Assembly (NCBI GenBank): GCA_021613535.1
Contig: CP075493.1
Coordinates: 15,562,001-15,626,000, forward strand
Length of the DNA: 64,000 nucleotides
From: Adineta vaga
Taxonomy: Eukaryota > Rotifera
Reading direction: 5' to 3'
Shown: piece after piece, positions 46,913-58,133 of the stretch
Layout of the letters: each line of letters begins with the position of its first letter
How positions within the stretch are numbered: position 1 is the first letter of the stretch
Translations under genes and position numbers: made by a program
Notes under the pieces: generated by a model
Told to the model about the DNA's origin: nothing
The model's database searches: none
What the model saw: only the letters and a program-made list of their open reading frames with translations

Positions 46913-47889
46913 ATGAACAGCTTTATGAAGGTTCTCGTTGTGTTGTTACTGCTTTCCATTGATGTTTTATTGGCTCAGGACGCAGCTAATTCAACCGTTG
47001 GTATTAGTAGTGCAATAGTGATACGTCCACGATCAATGTCTATCGACTTTTGGACACAAGAAAGAATGAAAGCAGCTAAAGAACCTACGATTGTTCCACC
47101 GAAAAACAGTTCAAGCACTGGTCGCGCTATGTCAATATCAACTGGTCCTCAACTCACAGTTCCTGGTCATACTTCTGATACTACTAGTCCATTAGCAAGA
47201 GCTCTCAATGCTCGTGGACGTTATGTAGCTACTACTGGCGAGTATTTTGGTCATGCGATAAGACATCATTAAGCTGTTGTTCTGCAAGTGTTATACCATC
47301 AACAAGTGGCGATCTGGTTGTAACAGCAGGTCATTGTGTGTACGATACCACTGCATCACAATGGTTGACCAGTTGTAATTGGATTTTTGTACCAGGTTAT
47401 GAGAATGGTAATGCTCCTTATGGCCGATGGCCTGCTCGACAAGTAGCTGCTTTAAATCTATGGACTCGATCAAATCCAAATTTTAACTACGATGTAGCCT
47501 TTGTTGCTTTATCACAAGTAAATGGAAAACACATTACACAAGTCACTGGAAGTCAATCATTAGGTTTCAATTATCCTCGAAATCAACCAACATATGCTTT
47601 TGGATATCCAGTTAATCTTGCCAAAGGAGAAGTTCTTCAATTATGCAAAGGAACAACAAGTGCTTCGAAATACACAGCAAATAGTTACATTGGACAAGGA
47701 TTGTCTAATTGCTACATGGCAGGTGGTTGTTCAGGTGGTCCATGGTTACAGCAGTTCAATGAAGCAACTGGTGTAGGAGTGACCTATTCAGTAAATAGTT
47801 TCACCTATACGTTAGCACCAAATACAATCAATGGGCCTGTCTTCGACTCAAATATTCAAACACTTTGGAACTATATGACCGCTCGTTAA
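46913..47889 (+). pseudogene. Secreted trypsin-like/V8-like serine protease with one frameshift
   Basis: The first frame (46913-47272) has a clear signal peptide (MNSFMKVLVVLLLLSIDVLLAQ) and a propeptide. The second frame, read from about 47240 to 47889, gives RVFWSCDKTSLSCCSASVIPS and then the catalytic triad of chymotrypsin-fold proteases: VVTAGHC (His), FNYDVAFVAL (Asp) and AGGCSGGPW (Ser). The two parts fit together if one base is missing near 47240, so a single indel separates the prepropeptide from an undamaged catalytic domain. Either the gene died recently or the indel is a sequence error. Similar proteases with GCSGGPW are common in bacteria and fungi. Confidence 0.75.
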
Positions 47890-48088
47890 GAACGGTATAA
47901 ATCATTACAACTATAATCCCGATTGCATGTACTTTTATACTGAACTTTTTTTTTCTTAATTATTTTAAGCATTTAATAAAGAATATGATATCCTCATTTT
48001 TCCTATGATAATTCTTATGAAATAACTAGCGATACGATATTATGAAGGTTAATTTATAGATTGATCAGTAAACTGATGTTTCTCTCAC

Positions 48089-48300
48089 TCACACTCTCTC
48101 ATATGATGGTAGCAGATGTTTATGTCGTTTCATTTGTTGTTGAAAGTGCTGTTGAAATGGTTTACCTCGTTGAACATTCGATCGACTAAGACTCACAAAA
48201 ATAACAATTAATATAGTAGAAATTGTATTGATAATCAATGGACCAACAAAAGTCAGTGTCATTGTTGGTAGAAAAGCAAATGGAAATAATAAAAATCATC
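48089..48300 (-). pseudogene. Fragment of a seven-transmembrane receptor
   Basis: Read on the minus strand, about 65 residues include FLPTMTLTFVGPLIINTISTILIVIFVSLSRSN, a transmembrane helix, and then PFQQHFQQQMKRHKHLLPSYERV to a stop at 48089-48091. The helix followed by a QQHFQQQMKRHKHLL loop closely resembles the region between helices 5 and 6 of the receptor pseudogene at 51558-56284 (MKQFQQHKHLL). Nothing else of the receptor is present nearby. Confidence 0.45.
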
Positions 48301-48603
48301 GAATACAAAACTTCAATAGAGAATTCTATTAGTTTGAATAGAAATAAAATAGATTGTTTTGAATTACTAAAATGATAAATATCTCAATGGAAATAAACAT
48401 ATCCTCTAAAAAATAAACTAATGATATATTTTATCATACTTGTGTAAATAATCTATTTCAATGACTTTTTTTTCATTTTGTTTTTGTTCTGCTACTTCGT
48501 AATGATGTTTAGTTACATTGCCTCGTTCTTTTATCATATATTTATACAATTATAGATAAGGCACGTTGTTACTTTTTCGTTTGTCTTTCGACAATACCAA
48601 TAC

Positions 48604-49125
48604 ATGGCAAGAGCAAATACAACAACCTGTTTCACATGTAGTCGAAGTAACGGTACATACTTATGTGTAAATTGTTCGCAATACTTTTGTTTTGAACATT
48701 TGAATGAACATCGTCAGTTGCTGGAAAATCAGTTAATTAGTATAGAAGATCAACGTAATAATTTTCTTCAGACAGTTAATGAACAGAAATCGAATCGATT
48801 AAAGCATTCAATTATAAAACAAATTGATCGATGCGAATATGATTCAATTAATAAAATTCGACAAGCGGCAGAAGAATCTAGACAACTATTAGTTCCACTC
48901 GTTCAAAAACATATTCCTAAAGTTGAAGTCAAATTAAAAGTATTAACTGAACGGCTAAAACAAACTCGACAAGAAAAGGATATTAACGAAACTAATTTAA
49001 TAGAATATAAAGAAAAATTAGACCAATTAATCGAGGAACTGGACAAAATAAGAAATGTTTTAATTAAAGAAGATACCACACCATTCATAGCAAAACTTTC
49101 AGTTGTTATACTTTCTCGTAAGTGA
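48604..49125 (+). CDS. B-box-like zinc-finger coiled-coil protein, probably truncated
   Basis: The 173-residue frame starts with CFTCSRSNGTYLCVNCSQYFCFEHLNEH, a B-box-type Cys/His cluster (C-x2-C...C-x2-C...C-x2-H...H), followed by an alpha-helical coiled coil to residue 160. A GTAAGT donor at the very end of the frame (about 49120) suggests that an intron and more exons should follow. In rotifers, B-box/coiled-coil proteins often continue into NHL repeats; none are found here. Instead the fourth tRNA-bearing repeat begins within about 120 bases. The gene may therefore have lost its C-terminal part. Confidence 0.6.
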   Translation: MARANTTTCFTCSRSNGTYLCVNCSQYFCFEHLNEHRQLLENQLISIEDQRNNFLQTVNEQKSNRLKHSIIKQIDRCEYDSINKIRQAAEESRQLLVPLVQKHIPKVEVKLKVLTERLKQTRQEKDINETNLIEYKEKLDQLIEELDKIRNVLIKEDTTPFIAKLSVVILSRK

Positions 49126-49236
49126 TACACAATATCAGATCCTTCGAAATTGAGCAAATAACTTACTTAGCTAAACTTTATCATATTATAGCACAACTGT
49201 ATATTCCAGCTATTTCTAACGTAATAAAAAGAAAAT

Positions 49237-49895
49237 ATTTACTCGGTTTTTTTTCGTTCTTAGTATCAAGTAATAATATAATTTTCTTTTGAAAAAACAG
49301 AGATATAGTTTGATATTGATGTAATATCCTTGTTCTTTGTATAACATTCGACAATAGAATCAGATAAAGATTTGTTTTTGAAATTATTATTGTGAAGAAA
49401 AGAAGAAAAAATTAAATTTTTGCTAATGTTTCAAGATTAAAACTTCGTTAAATGACGCATAACATTATAAAATATGTTCTTATTATAATATAGGAAAGGA
49501 GTAATGATTTCGCAAGAACAAAGGTGAGAATGTGGCTGTGAATTGTGAGGATATCTCTAATCGTGTCTTCAAAAAGTAATTGGTAGTAGTAGGATTCGAA
49601 CCCACGAAAGAACAGTGCTTGAAACTGCCGCCATAGACCGCTCGGCCATACTACCGAAAGATGTAGTGAGAACATAAGATTCTGTTCTGTTTCTTTTCAT
49701 AATCAATCATGCAATAACTCTCACTTATTGCATCATACATCAAGAAACAGTAACAATGTGATGTCATTTCATTGAAAGCATAGAAAACATTCTGCACAGC
49801 ATCGATTGTTGATCAAGTGAAAAACAGTAGACTTCAACTCTATGAGATGTAACCTTAACTTCATCGTTTCAGAAAGATACACTTCGCTGATTATG
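49237..49895. repeat. tRNA-Leu-bearing dispersed repeat, copy 4
   Basis: Shares its first 200 bases with copy 2 (CTCGGTTTTT...AGTATCAAGTAATAATA, AACATTCGACAA), the tRNA and following block with copies 2 and 3, and the palindrome-bearing 100-base block with copy 3. It differs from both by an insertion ahead of the tRNA and ends without a telomere-like element. Confidence 0.75.
49582..49655 (-). tRNA. tRNA-Leu (anticodon CAA), short variable region
   Basis: Sequence identical to the tRNAs at 31565-31638 and 42327-42400, with the same intact A- and B-box and the same six-base variable region. Confidence 0.75.
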
Positions 49896-50767
49896 ACTGA
49901 TTATAACCAATATTGATCAGTTTAAATAAAAGAAAAGAATTGCACGTATCCAAAACCAACATATACTGAGAGATGAAAATATTCATTCTGCATGTGTTCC
50001 CTCAATAACAATTCATACACAGATATACGTGTTGTTTGTTTGGAAAAGTACATTAACTATGAAATTCTAGACTTCTGAGCAAATATATTTAGATGATGAA
50101 ATGGTTTTAGACTTTGTCTTTTATTAATAAGTATAGAGCTGAGGGTGTGACTGAGGGCTTTCTTTCATTTTAACCCACATCCTACCCTTCCAAACAAAAC
50201 TACGTGCTGGTCTAATGTAAGTAAGTAGAACCGATTTACCCTTACACTTTTTGACCTGTAATTCAAGCAGAGTGTGAGAATGTTGTTTTTTCAACAAGTG
50301 AATATATGGAGATGAAGAAAATGTTAACAATAGCTTCAAATAACAAACATATATTTCAATTCTTATCAGTTGCAATTTTTTTGTTCTAACTCAAGTCAAA
50401 TACAGAATCGTTTTCGAATAATTATTGATATTTCATTTCGCAAAATAATAAACGATTTTAAAATTATTTGATATTGTAATTACAATTTTCATAACAAAAA
50501 AAAACCCTTTTTTTTCGTTTCCTGGTTGTCATGTAATTGCACAAAGAAGCGGCATCAGCTGGATGAAGTTAATGAATGGTTTTTTCCTTCCATCTCAACA
50601 TACGAATAACATGACAAAAAAATAGAGAAATGAATAAGCATAAGGATTCCTACTAAATTTATTATCGTATGTAGGAAAATTCCATGTGTTAGATTTATTT
50701 ACAAGCGATATGTTGGAAAAAGATTTTTATTTCGTTTTCAATAATTGTTGAAAGAAGTGAAACAATA
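49896..50767. repeat. Intergenic stretch with a telomere-like repeat at 50139-50192
   Basis: At 50139-50192 the arms are CTGAGGGTGTGACTGAGGG and ACCCACATCCTACCCTTC, imperfect. The rest of the stretch is AT-rich and has no supported gene. Confidence 0.5.
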
Positions 50768-51376
50768 ATGGCCAAACAAAACTATATGAAACAAAAATCA
50801 ATTCAAGATGCGATGATGATCGATAGTCAAGATTCAAACGAAGAAGATAATCAAACTAGTCTTTTTCAGAATTTTGTGGAATTTGAAATCATCAAACATG
50901 TCAGAGATGTTCCATTTTATCGTATTATTAGCAGACATTTAAATGCAGATGGTGCTAGACATGAATTTATTATCAGAAGAATTGATATTCCATGGTATTG
51001 CGAAGCAGATCGAAGAACTGTTCAGCAAAATCGAACTGTTTTTACTTTTCGTTTTCCTAATTTGGATTTTTCTAACTCTTCGTATGATGGCTTTGAAATA
51101 GATAATAATTCACTCTTCATACCATCGGATGGATATTATCATAGGGTAAATCAATGGTGGGAATTTAGAGGATCAAATTTTTGTCAATATATTCGTAATC
51201 TACTGCCTGGTTTTCAAAGGGAAAATGAAACTTGTCGAACACGAATTTTTATTAACAAAAAGTGGAAACGAACTGATATTGTATTCAATTTTGACACTAC
51301 AAATCGACGAATCATAATGACATTTGAAGATGCTGATCCTAAACGACCAACTCAAAATACAAACTATTGGTATTGA
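50768..51376 (+). CDS. Unknown protein, 202 residues
   Basis: An intact single-exon frame with an ATG in good context (AATAATGGCC). The N-terminus is polar and acidic (DSQDSNEEDNQ), followed by a mixed alpha/beta-like region rich in aromatic residues (PWYCEADRR, VFTFRFPNLDF, YYHRVNQWWEFRGSNFCQYI). There is no signal peptide, membrane helix, metal-binding cluster or familiar motif. Codon use is like that of neighbouring genes. I do not recognise a family. It ends about 20 bases before a short telomere-like repeat. Confidence 0.55.
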   Translation: MAKQNYMKQKSIQDAMMIDSQDSNEEDNQTSLFQNFVEFEIIKHVRDVPFYRIISRHLNADGARHEFIIRRIDIPWYCEADRRTVQQNRTVFTFRFPNLDFSNSSYDGFEIDNNSLFIPSDGYYHRVNQWWEFRGSNFCQYIRNLLPGFQRENETCRTRIFINKKWKRTDIVFNFDTTNRRIIMTFEDADPKRPTQNTNYWY

Positions 51377-51391
51377 CAAGAAAGAATCAAT

Positions 51392-51432
51392 CTCGAGGGT
51401 GGATGTCTATCGTCTTCACCATATATACCCTC
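51392..51432. repeat. Telomere-like inverted repeat, short
   Basis: Arms TCGAGGGTGGATG and CACCATATATACCCTCAA around a short loop. It sits directly behind the stop codon of the unknown 202-residue gene and could act as part of its 3' end. Confidence 0.4.
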
Positions 51433-51557
51433 AATTCAGCTATATTTCAATTTCATCATTCTACTCAGATTTATAATAAATAGTATTTATCCGTAATAAT
51501 CCTATGCTCATTATCAAGAGAAATTCAAAAAGTGTTGACATGTCTGTAGAAATATTC

Positions 51558-54500
51558 TTAGAATGAAGGAAAACGTTTGCGTATAGTTTGTTGATAACGA
51601 GCGATCGTAGTACGAAATTCTTTTTTATATCCTTTTGATGGTATAACAAATATGATAAAAGTAAGTATGGGTGGCATAAATGAAATAAAATATCCAATAA
51701 GAAACAGCCAAGTATGAGTCATTGTTTTCATACAACCAGTAGTAAATGTAATAATTAAACGTGGTAATGTAAGACAATTTAATAGAGCTGAAGTAATTAA
51801 AAGATGTTTATGTTGTTGAAATTGTTTCATTAAGATTTGTTTATATATGTTTGATTCGTATGAAAAGATGATCGAGAACGTGCAGTTTTTATAATAATAA
51901 TAAAAGCGGAAAATAAATAAATTAAAAATGGAATTGAAAAATGACAAATATCCATTGCTTCATTAAATCGTTGAATATTTGATGAATAAGTAACAATACA
52001 CCAAAGTCTTTGTTCATCATTATTATTTTCATTAATAAGACGTCGATGTAATGGATCAATAATATTTGTTAAAATTGTTAATAAAACAAGAAGAATAATA
52101 ATAAATTTCGATAATTTTCTACTTTTCTTTTCATTAAATCGAACACCTTTTATTGTTGTTATTGCTCGTTGAAATGAAATACAAGCATTTAACCATTGAT
52201 CCATATGAAGACTAATTCGTAATAAATAATCAATAATTCGACATTGAATTAATAAAAAGATTCGATTCGTATTGGAATTGATTTGTACAAATAATAAAAT
52301 AAAGAATTTCAGAAAAAATATTGTTATTGTAAATAAAGTACTTATTGATGAACTATACAAATAAATTCCACAAGCATTTTTAAGTAAAATTTTATTTCGA
52401 AATGTAATTAAAGATAAAATTCCATTAAGAAAACCAATGAATGTCATAAGAATTGTTAATATAAAACTAAATTTAATAATTAATGGTTGATTAAAAAGAT
52501 GAACGTGTGGTCGAATTGAATAACCAATAATTGCATCAAGAAATAAACTATGTTTAGCTGAATTAAATTGACAATATGTTCCGTAAAAACATGTTGGACA
52601 AATACAAATTGATATTTGAGGACATGTTGAACTATCTTGTAAACATTGTCCATGATTTTCGCATTGACTTTGTCCAGCACAATCATATTTTAATGTTGAA
52701 TTAAATTCAAAACAATTTGCTTGTCGTTGATGAGAAAAATCTTGACATAAACAAAAGAAATTTTGATCAAAAAAACATAATAAATTCGGTGAATATTTTA
52801 TTCGACTTATTAAATGTTTCATTAGAAATTTCAGGAAGATATGGACAACGATCAGATGATTGTATTTGTTTTCTTATTATTTGTGATTGATTATAAATAT
52901 CTTGAATTAAAACTAAATAATAATCTTTAAGTGAAAATTCAATAAATACAATATGAAATTTAAGTGACCAATAAATTTCTATTGAACTTCGATCAAATGG
53001 TATTTTTTTAAATAAAATTCCTTTTTCCGGTACAGAACTATATTTAACTTCAAGAAAATGTATGAACATGGTTTCGGGTAATAGAAGATTCTTATCAAAT
53101 GATAAAATCAGTTTATTCGATTGGATTTCACATCGTTCTCCAAAGAAATTCTTTGGACAAAGACATTCAAATTTCTTTGAAGTTGATATATGTTGATTAA
53201 ATGGAATACATTGACCTCCATTTAAACAAGGATTATTTAAATAACAAATATAATCATCAATATAACATCGAGAACCCCATTTATTTATGGGACAAACACA
53301 AATTGAACGATTATTTGCTAATTGACCAAGACATAATGAATCTAATAAACATTGACATTGATATTTTATTGTACAATATTGACCAGACCATCCGGAGTAA
53401 CATTGACAGAATGTTCTTTCTTTTAAATCATTAAAATATCGAATACATTGACCATGAATACATTTATTATCAGAACAACTTTGAAAATTATTTTCATTCG
53501 ATGGAATAGTTAAAACAATTGCAAGTCGTTGAATTGGTAAAAATAGAAATGGAATATCAATGACTAAACTTCCACGATAAGTTAAAGAAAGTTTTTCATA
53601 AATATCAATATGAATTAAATAAATTTTCGATTGATTTTTTGGTCGTATTGAATATAATAAATAAATATTATATTTTGTTTGACAATTTTTCATTGAAAGA
53701 AATGTTATTTGTTCAGAAGAATGAATCATTCGTTCAGTTGTATTTTCCATTAAGGAAATAATAAGAATAAATGATGTTTGCCATGAATCTGGATATGTTT
53801 GAAGTTTTAATGTTAAACTTATTCGTTGATTTTGATATTGACAATGTGAACCGTAATAACTTGGTGGACAAAAACATATTTCATTACTTTTATTAAGATT
53901 TGTTAATAATTTTAAAGGTAAACCACGATTACATCGTCGAGGTTGATAAGTAAGGACGTAATACAATGCAAGAAAATCTACATTACGTTTTCGTTCATAT
54001 ATCTTCATTGGTTTTGATTGACCCAATGAAAAATGAGTAATATCAAGACTAGGTGTAATTTTAAAAAGATTACAATAGAATTTATCTTTTTCTGAATGAA
54101 TAAGAGAATTACTTTCATCACAAGTAAGAGAATAAAATAGACTAGGAGTTGAACTTAATTGACAGAATTGTTCATCGGCACCTGTCTTACAATGTTTGAA
54201 ATCATCACATAAATACGTACGAAATTCAAGATGTACAGAAGAAGAAGAATTATCATTTGCACAATTAAATCCAATGGTATAATGTGTCGTATTAGTTCGA
54301 ATTTTTTGTGATTCATCAATTCCACCTAAACAATCGATTCGTCCATTATTGATTTTCTCTAATGAAAGACACGTCAATTGATTTGTCATTGGTGAAATAC
54401 AAAAATAATCATCTAATGAACAATTATATTCCAATGATAATGATGGATAACAACCAATTTCATCTATTATATTAAAACAATCGAAATAACCATTACAACG

Positions 54501-56284
54501 AGTATAAGTATTATTACATAACCATTCATTACATTCCGTTTCATCCGTATGATTAAGACCATCAATAAGTATAGGATTTAAATCAACAAATCCATTACAA
54601 ATAGTTGGAAATGAAATTAATTCACGAATATGTTTCGATGATAGATGTTCATCATCACAAAAAATAGCTTTATTTCCAAGATTAGATTGACAATGACAAA
54701 GTCTATCTCGAAGTAATTTTCGAGAAATACATCGATTCGTTGTTGGACATTGGAAATGCATTGAAGAAGTTTCATTTGAACAAATTTTACCAAATGAAAT
54801 TTGTACATCTGCATTTTCATCATCATGATAATCACAATCAGCAATAGAATCAAGAAGACGAATATTTGAAATACATTTCAAAGAGTTCAAACATTGATAC
54901 ATCATTGAATGATTACAAAAAGTTAAATTCTTTCGTCGAACTGTATTACAATTAGAAAATAATTTAATCATCGGTTCAATATAGTTATTAAATGTAAGAA
55001 AACCGACTTCTTCAGCTTCGATATTCAACGAAGGAAAATCTTTTATATGACGACAAGATTTGTTTTCAAATTGAATAACATATGCATTTGGATTAACTCC
55101 TCGACAAAGTTCTGAATTATAACATACATATTCAGGATCATATTTTACCTTTTCAAGAACTGTTGTTTTAGTTATAGCTAAATATATATGACCATAGAGA
55201 ATTGGTACAGATGGTAAGAAAAACATCTCAGGACAATGTTTTTCGATTTCACTTGGACATCTTCCATTCAAACAAATATCATTACAATTTAAACCAAAAG
55301 AAGATCCAAATTGATATAACATTTCAATGTGTTCCAACAGATGTCAGACATTGTACTTGGCTTAATTGAAAACATAAAATGCCACATAACAGTCAATCGA
55401 TACATTTTACATGGAAAATTACCCATTGTAAAAATAAATTTATTATCTAAACAAGTAATATCTTCACGACGAATTGTTGGCTCATAGAGAAGAGATTCTC
55501 TGTATTGAATCAATGGAGTTTGTCCATAATCTCCATATATATCTGATTCATCAAGACATTCTGCTCCGTATATTCCATCATCAAGATATATTAACGGAAT
55601 ACATTGTCCATCTCGACATCGATATTCATTTTCATTACATTGATTTATTTCTAATTGCCAACAATGTTCTTCATCATTTCCATCAATACATTGTACATAT
55701 CCATCACAAATATTGATCCAATCTAAACAAAGTAATGATGAACCAAGATTACATTCTAAATGAACATAACATGTTCGATCATCTGATGTAAATGTTATAT
55801 TCAAATAATAATCATATATAATATCATTCAAAGATAAATGATGATTTGATTTATAATGATTAACAAATGAATATTGACAAAATGAACCAAATTGTGGTAA
55901 AGTACAATTATAAAATCTTGTTTTAGATAATGATGATGATGATGTTGGTAATTGATTTAAATAAATTTCATAAGATTCAATTATATCTAATGGTGTTGAC
56001 CAAAGATATAATTGATAACTCGTTATATTCATTTTTGAAAGTTGATCAAAAGTAAATTGGTTTTCATTTTGAATATTTGATATTGTTATCCATTCTCCAA
56101 GACAATAGGATATGATCTCATAAGATTGTTCTTCAAAACCAATTGAAGAAGTTACATGAAGACAATCATGTTGAAAATCATTATTTATATTTGACTATTC
56201 TGTTAAATCAAGATTAATTTCGATAGAAGAAAATACAATGAAATATTTGTACATTAGAGAGAACAACGCTTTTCTCACTAACAT
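51558..56284 (-). pseudogene. LDLa/EGF ectodomain seven-transmembrane receptor, multiply disrupted
   Basis: From an ATG at 56284 with a signal-like leader (LFSLMYKYFIVFSSI) the readable protein runs about 1550 residues. LDL-receptor class A modules (CRDGQCIPLIYLDDG, CNGYFDCFNIIDEIGC) lie in the first half and EGF modules (CIHGQCIRYFND, NNPCLNGGQCIPF, CLCPKNFFGERC) in the second. A seven-helix membrane region follows near the end (LNGILSLITFRNKILLKNA, then LITSALLNCLTLPRLIITF). Lesions: a TAG after LDLTE near 56195, frame changes around 55330, a frameshift in a run of seven A at 52769-52775, and one at an ATATATA near 51845. Each joins matching protein sequence on both sides. The intact relatives would be adhesion-type surface receptors. 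Several lesions sit in simple repeats, so sequence errors cannot be excluded for those. Confidence 0.75.
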
Positions 56285-56465
56285 GATCAATGTATGATAT
56301 GAAGAAGAAGAAAAAAAACACGTTCAAATAGTTCATCTATATTTAAGAAATCTACGTTATCAATCATATTAGAACGAAGTATGCAGAACGTGCTGCTTGT
56401 CATTTACATTATTAGAATATGATTTTATTTCATTGTAATAAAATGATGTGAAAAGAAAAAAAAGA

Positions 56466-57788
56466 TTAGTTTTTGATGAATTGTTTAATGGCATTGACAA
56501 GTTGCTGGCGTGTTTTTAAAACTCCAGTATTTGGATATGATGTTCCACGAGCAGATGGATCATGAAAATAAGATGCATAAAATCTATCTTGTCTTATAAC
56601 AGGTTCAAAATAAGTACTTCTTGCCATTGGAAGAAGATAACGATAAGGTTTTGTTGTTGAAAAGTCTTCATTGGCTACAACAGCTGCTTGCATTCGTGGT
56701 GAGGCCATAAATTTAACAAAAGCTTGTGCAGCAGTTAATTTTTCTGGTGATAAATTACGTCGAAAAACATAAGCATCATTAAAGAAAGATGGTTTATAAG
56801 TTGAATCACCGAATGGTATTGGTTGTATTTTAATTTCTTGAGGATTTGATAGTAAACCATATTTTAGAATATAGAAAAGTCTTTCCGAATAACCAAACAT
56901 AGCTGGACTATGTTTATTACCAAATAATTCAGCTGGTAATTCTACATCTTTTTTAAATGTTCCATCAAGACAAGGATTTGTTCTCCAAAAAAGATCACAA
57001 AGTCGTGCAAATTTCTTCATTGGTTTAAATGAAAGATATTCATATCCATGAAGAGCTTCAGCTTCCGCACGAGATGTCAACATTGATTGATCTCGATGAG
57101 AATCCATCCAAAGAGCTGTCATAGTCCAACTTGAATCTAAATTTCCCACCAGACGAAATGGTTGACCTGCACCTGTTTTATTCACATATTTTTCCAATTC
57201 TTCTAACGTATGAATTGGATTCATATTTGTTACATCACCATGTGTAAAGAGAAAAAATGCACACATTATATGAGGATAAGCATATGTAGCTTGATTAACT
57301 TGCACAGCTGAATAAGCAGCTGGATGCCAATCATATGTTTCTGTACTTGGATATGTATAATTAACTTGAGGACTAACAAGACCAATATCAACAAGATCAC
57401 CAAGAACTAATGTATCAATTTCTACGACATCATATCCTGATTCATTTGGTTGAAGAAGATTTGAAAGAAATGTTAAATCATAAAAATCATCATTGGTATT
57501 CATTTGATGAAAATTAAGACGAATTTTTGGATAAACTTTTTTAAATTCATCACGAATGAATTGCAATAAATGTGCATTATTTCCATTATATGGATCAGGT
57601 ATATATGGGAATGGTGCCACTTTTAAAATTGTTTCATCAGGCAATGCTTTTTCATCAAATAATTCGTCGTTAGTAGGAACATTTTCAATAATCGACGATT
57701 GTTTTGAATAACTTTTCATTTCGACACTATTTCCATAATTGATTAACAAAATAATTATTATCAATCCAATAAAATATTTCTTATCCAT
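56466..57788 (-). CDS. Thiaminase I (thiamine pyridinylase), secreted
   Basis: An intact single-exon gene of 440 residues with an N-terminal signal peptide (MDKKYFIGLIIIILLINYGNS). The body has a periplasmic-binding-protein-like fold pattern: ILKVAPFPYIPDP, YDVVEIDTLVLGDLVDIGLVSP, TYAYPHIMCAFFLF, AMFGYSERLFYI and FVKFMASPRMQ. These blocks match thiaminase I in order and spacing. The family's nucleophilic Cys would be Cys176 and its activating Glu would be Glu302 in GYSE. The enzyme splits thiamine, swapping its thiazole for another base. The family is mainly bacterial, with rare eukaryotic members, and the lack of introns supports horizontal acquisition (inference). A general extracellular sugar-binding protein is a less likely alternative, because both catalytic blocks are kept. 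Confidence 0.8.
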   Translation of the reverse strand: MDKKYFIGLIIIILLINYGNSVEMKSYSKQSSIIENVPTNDELFDEKALPDETILKVAPFPYIPDPYNGNNAHLLQFIRDEFKKVYPKIRLNFHQMNTNDDFYDLTFLSNLLQPNESGYDVVEIDTLVLGDLVDIGLVSPQVNYTYPSTETYDWHPAAYSAVQVNQATYAYPHIMCAFFLFTHGDVTNMNPIHTLEELEKYVNKTGAGQPFRLVGNLDSSWTMTALWMDSHRDQSMLTSRAEAEALHGYEYLSFKPMKKFARLCDLFWRTNPCLDGTFKKDVELPAELFGNKHSPAMFGYSERLFYILKYGLLSNPQEIKIQPIPFGDSTYKPSFFNDAYVFRRNLSPEKLTAAQAFVKFMASPRMQAAVVANEDFSTTKPYRYLLPMARSTYFEPVIRQDRFYASYFHDPSARGTSYPNTGVLKTRQQLVNAIKQFIKN

Positions 57789-58133
57789 ATTTGGTATTCG
57801 ACGCTAATATCAACACACTTTTGAATCAAACGAATGCTCTGGATATTCAGACTCTCTCTCTGTCTGTCTGTATATATATAGCTTAATTTCAAGTATAAAT
57901 ATAATCATAATAATAAAAAATACACTTGAAAAACATTAATAATAGTTTAAAGATTCTTTTTTTAGATACTTTAGATATAAGTATGTCAATTTTATTTAAT
58001 CGATATCGTAAATTTTATCTTTCAAAATAATCGTAATTCTTCGTTGCTTTATTCAATGAAAAGATAAAATACCTTCGATATGATATTTATATATTTTTAA
58101 ATATATTAGAAAAGAGAAAAAAACAATCGATTT

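Noticed and set aside
56466-57788. Bacterial contamination as explanation for the thiaminase and acetyltransferase genes
   Set aside because: They are flanked within a few hundred bases by intron-containing eukaryotic genes and have the same AT-rich codon use.
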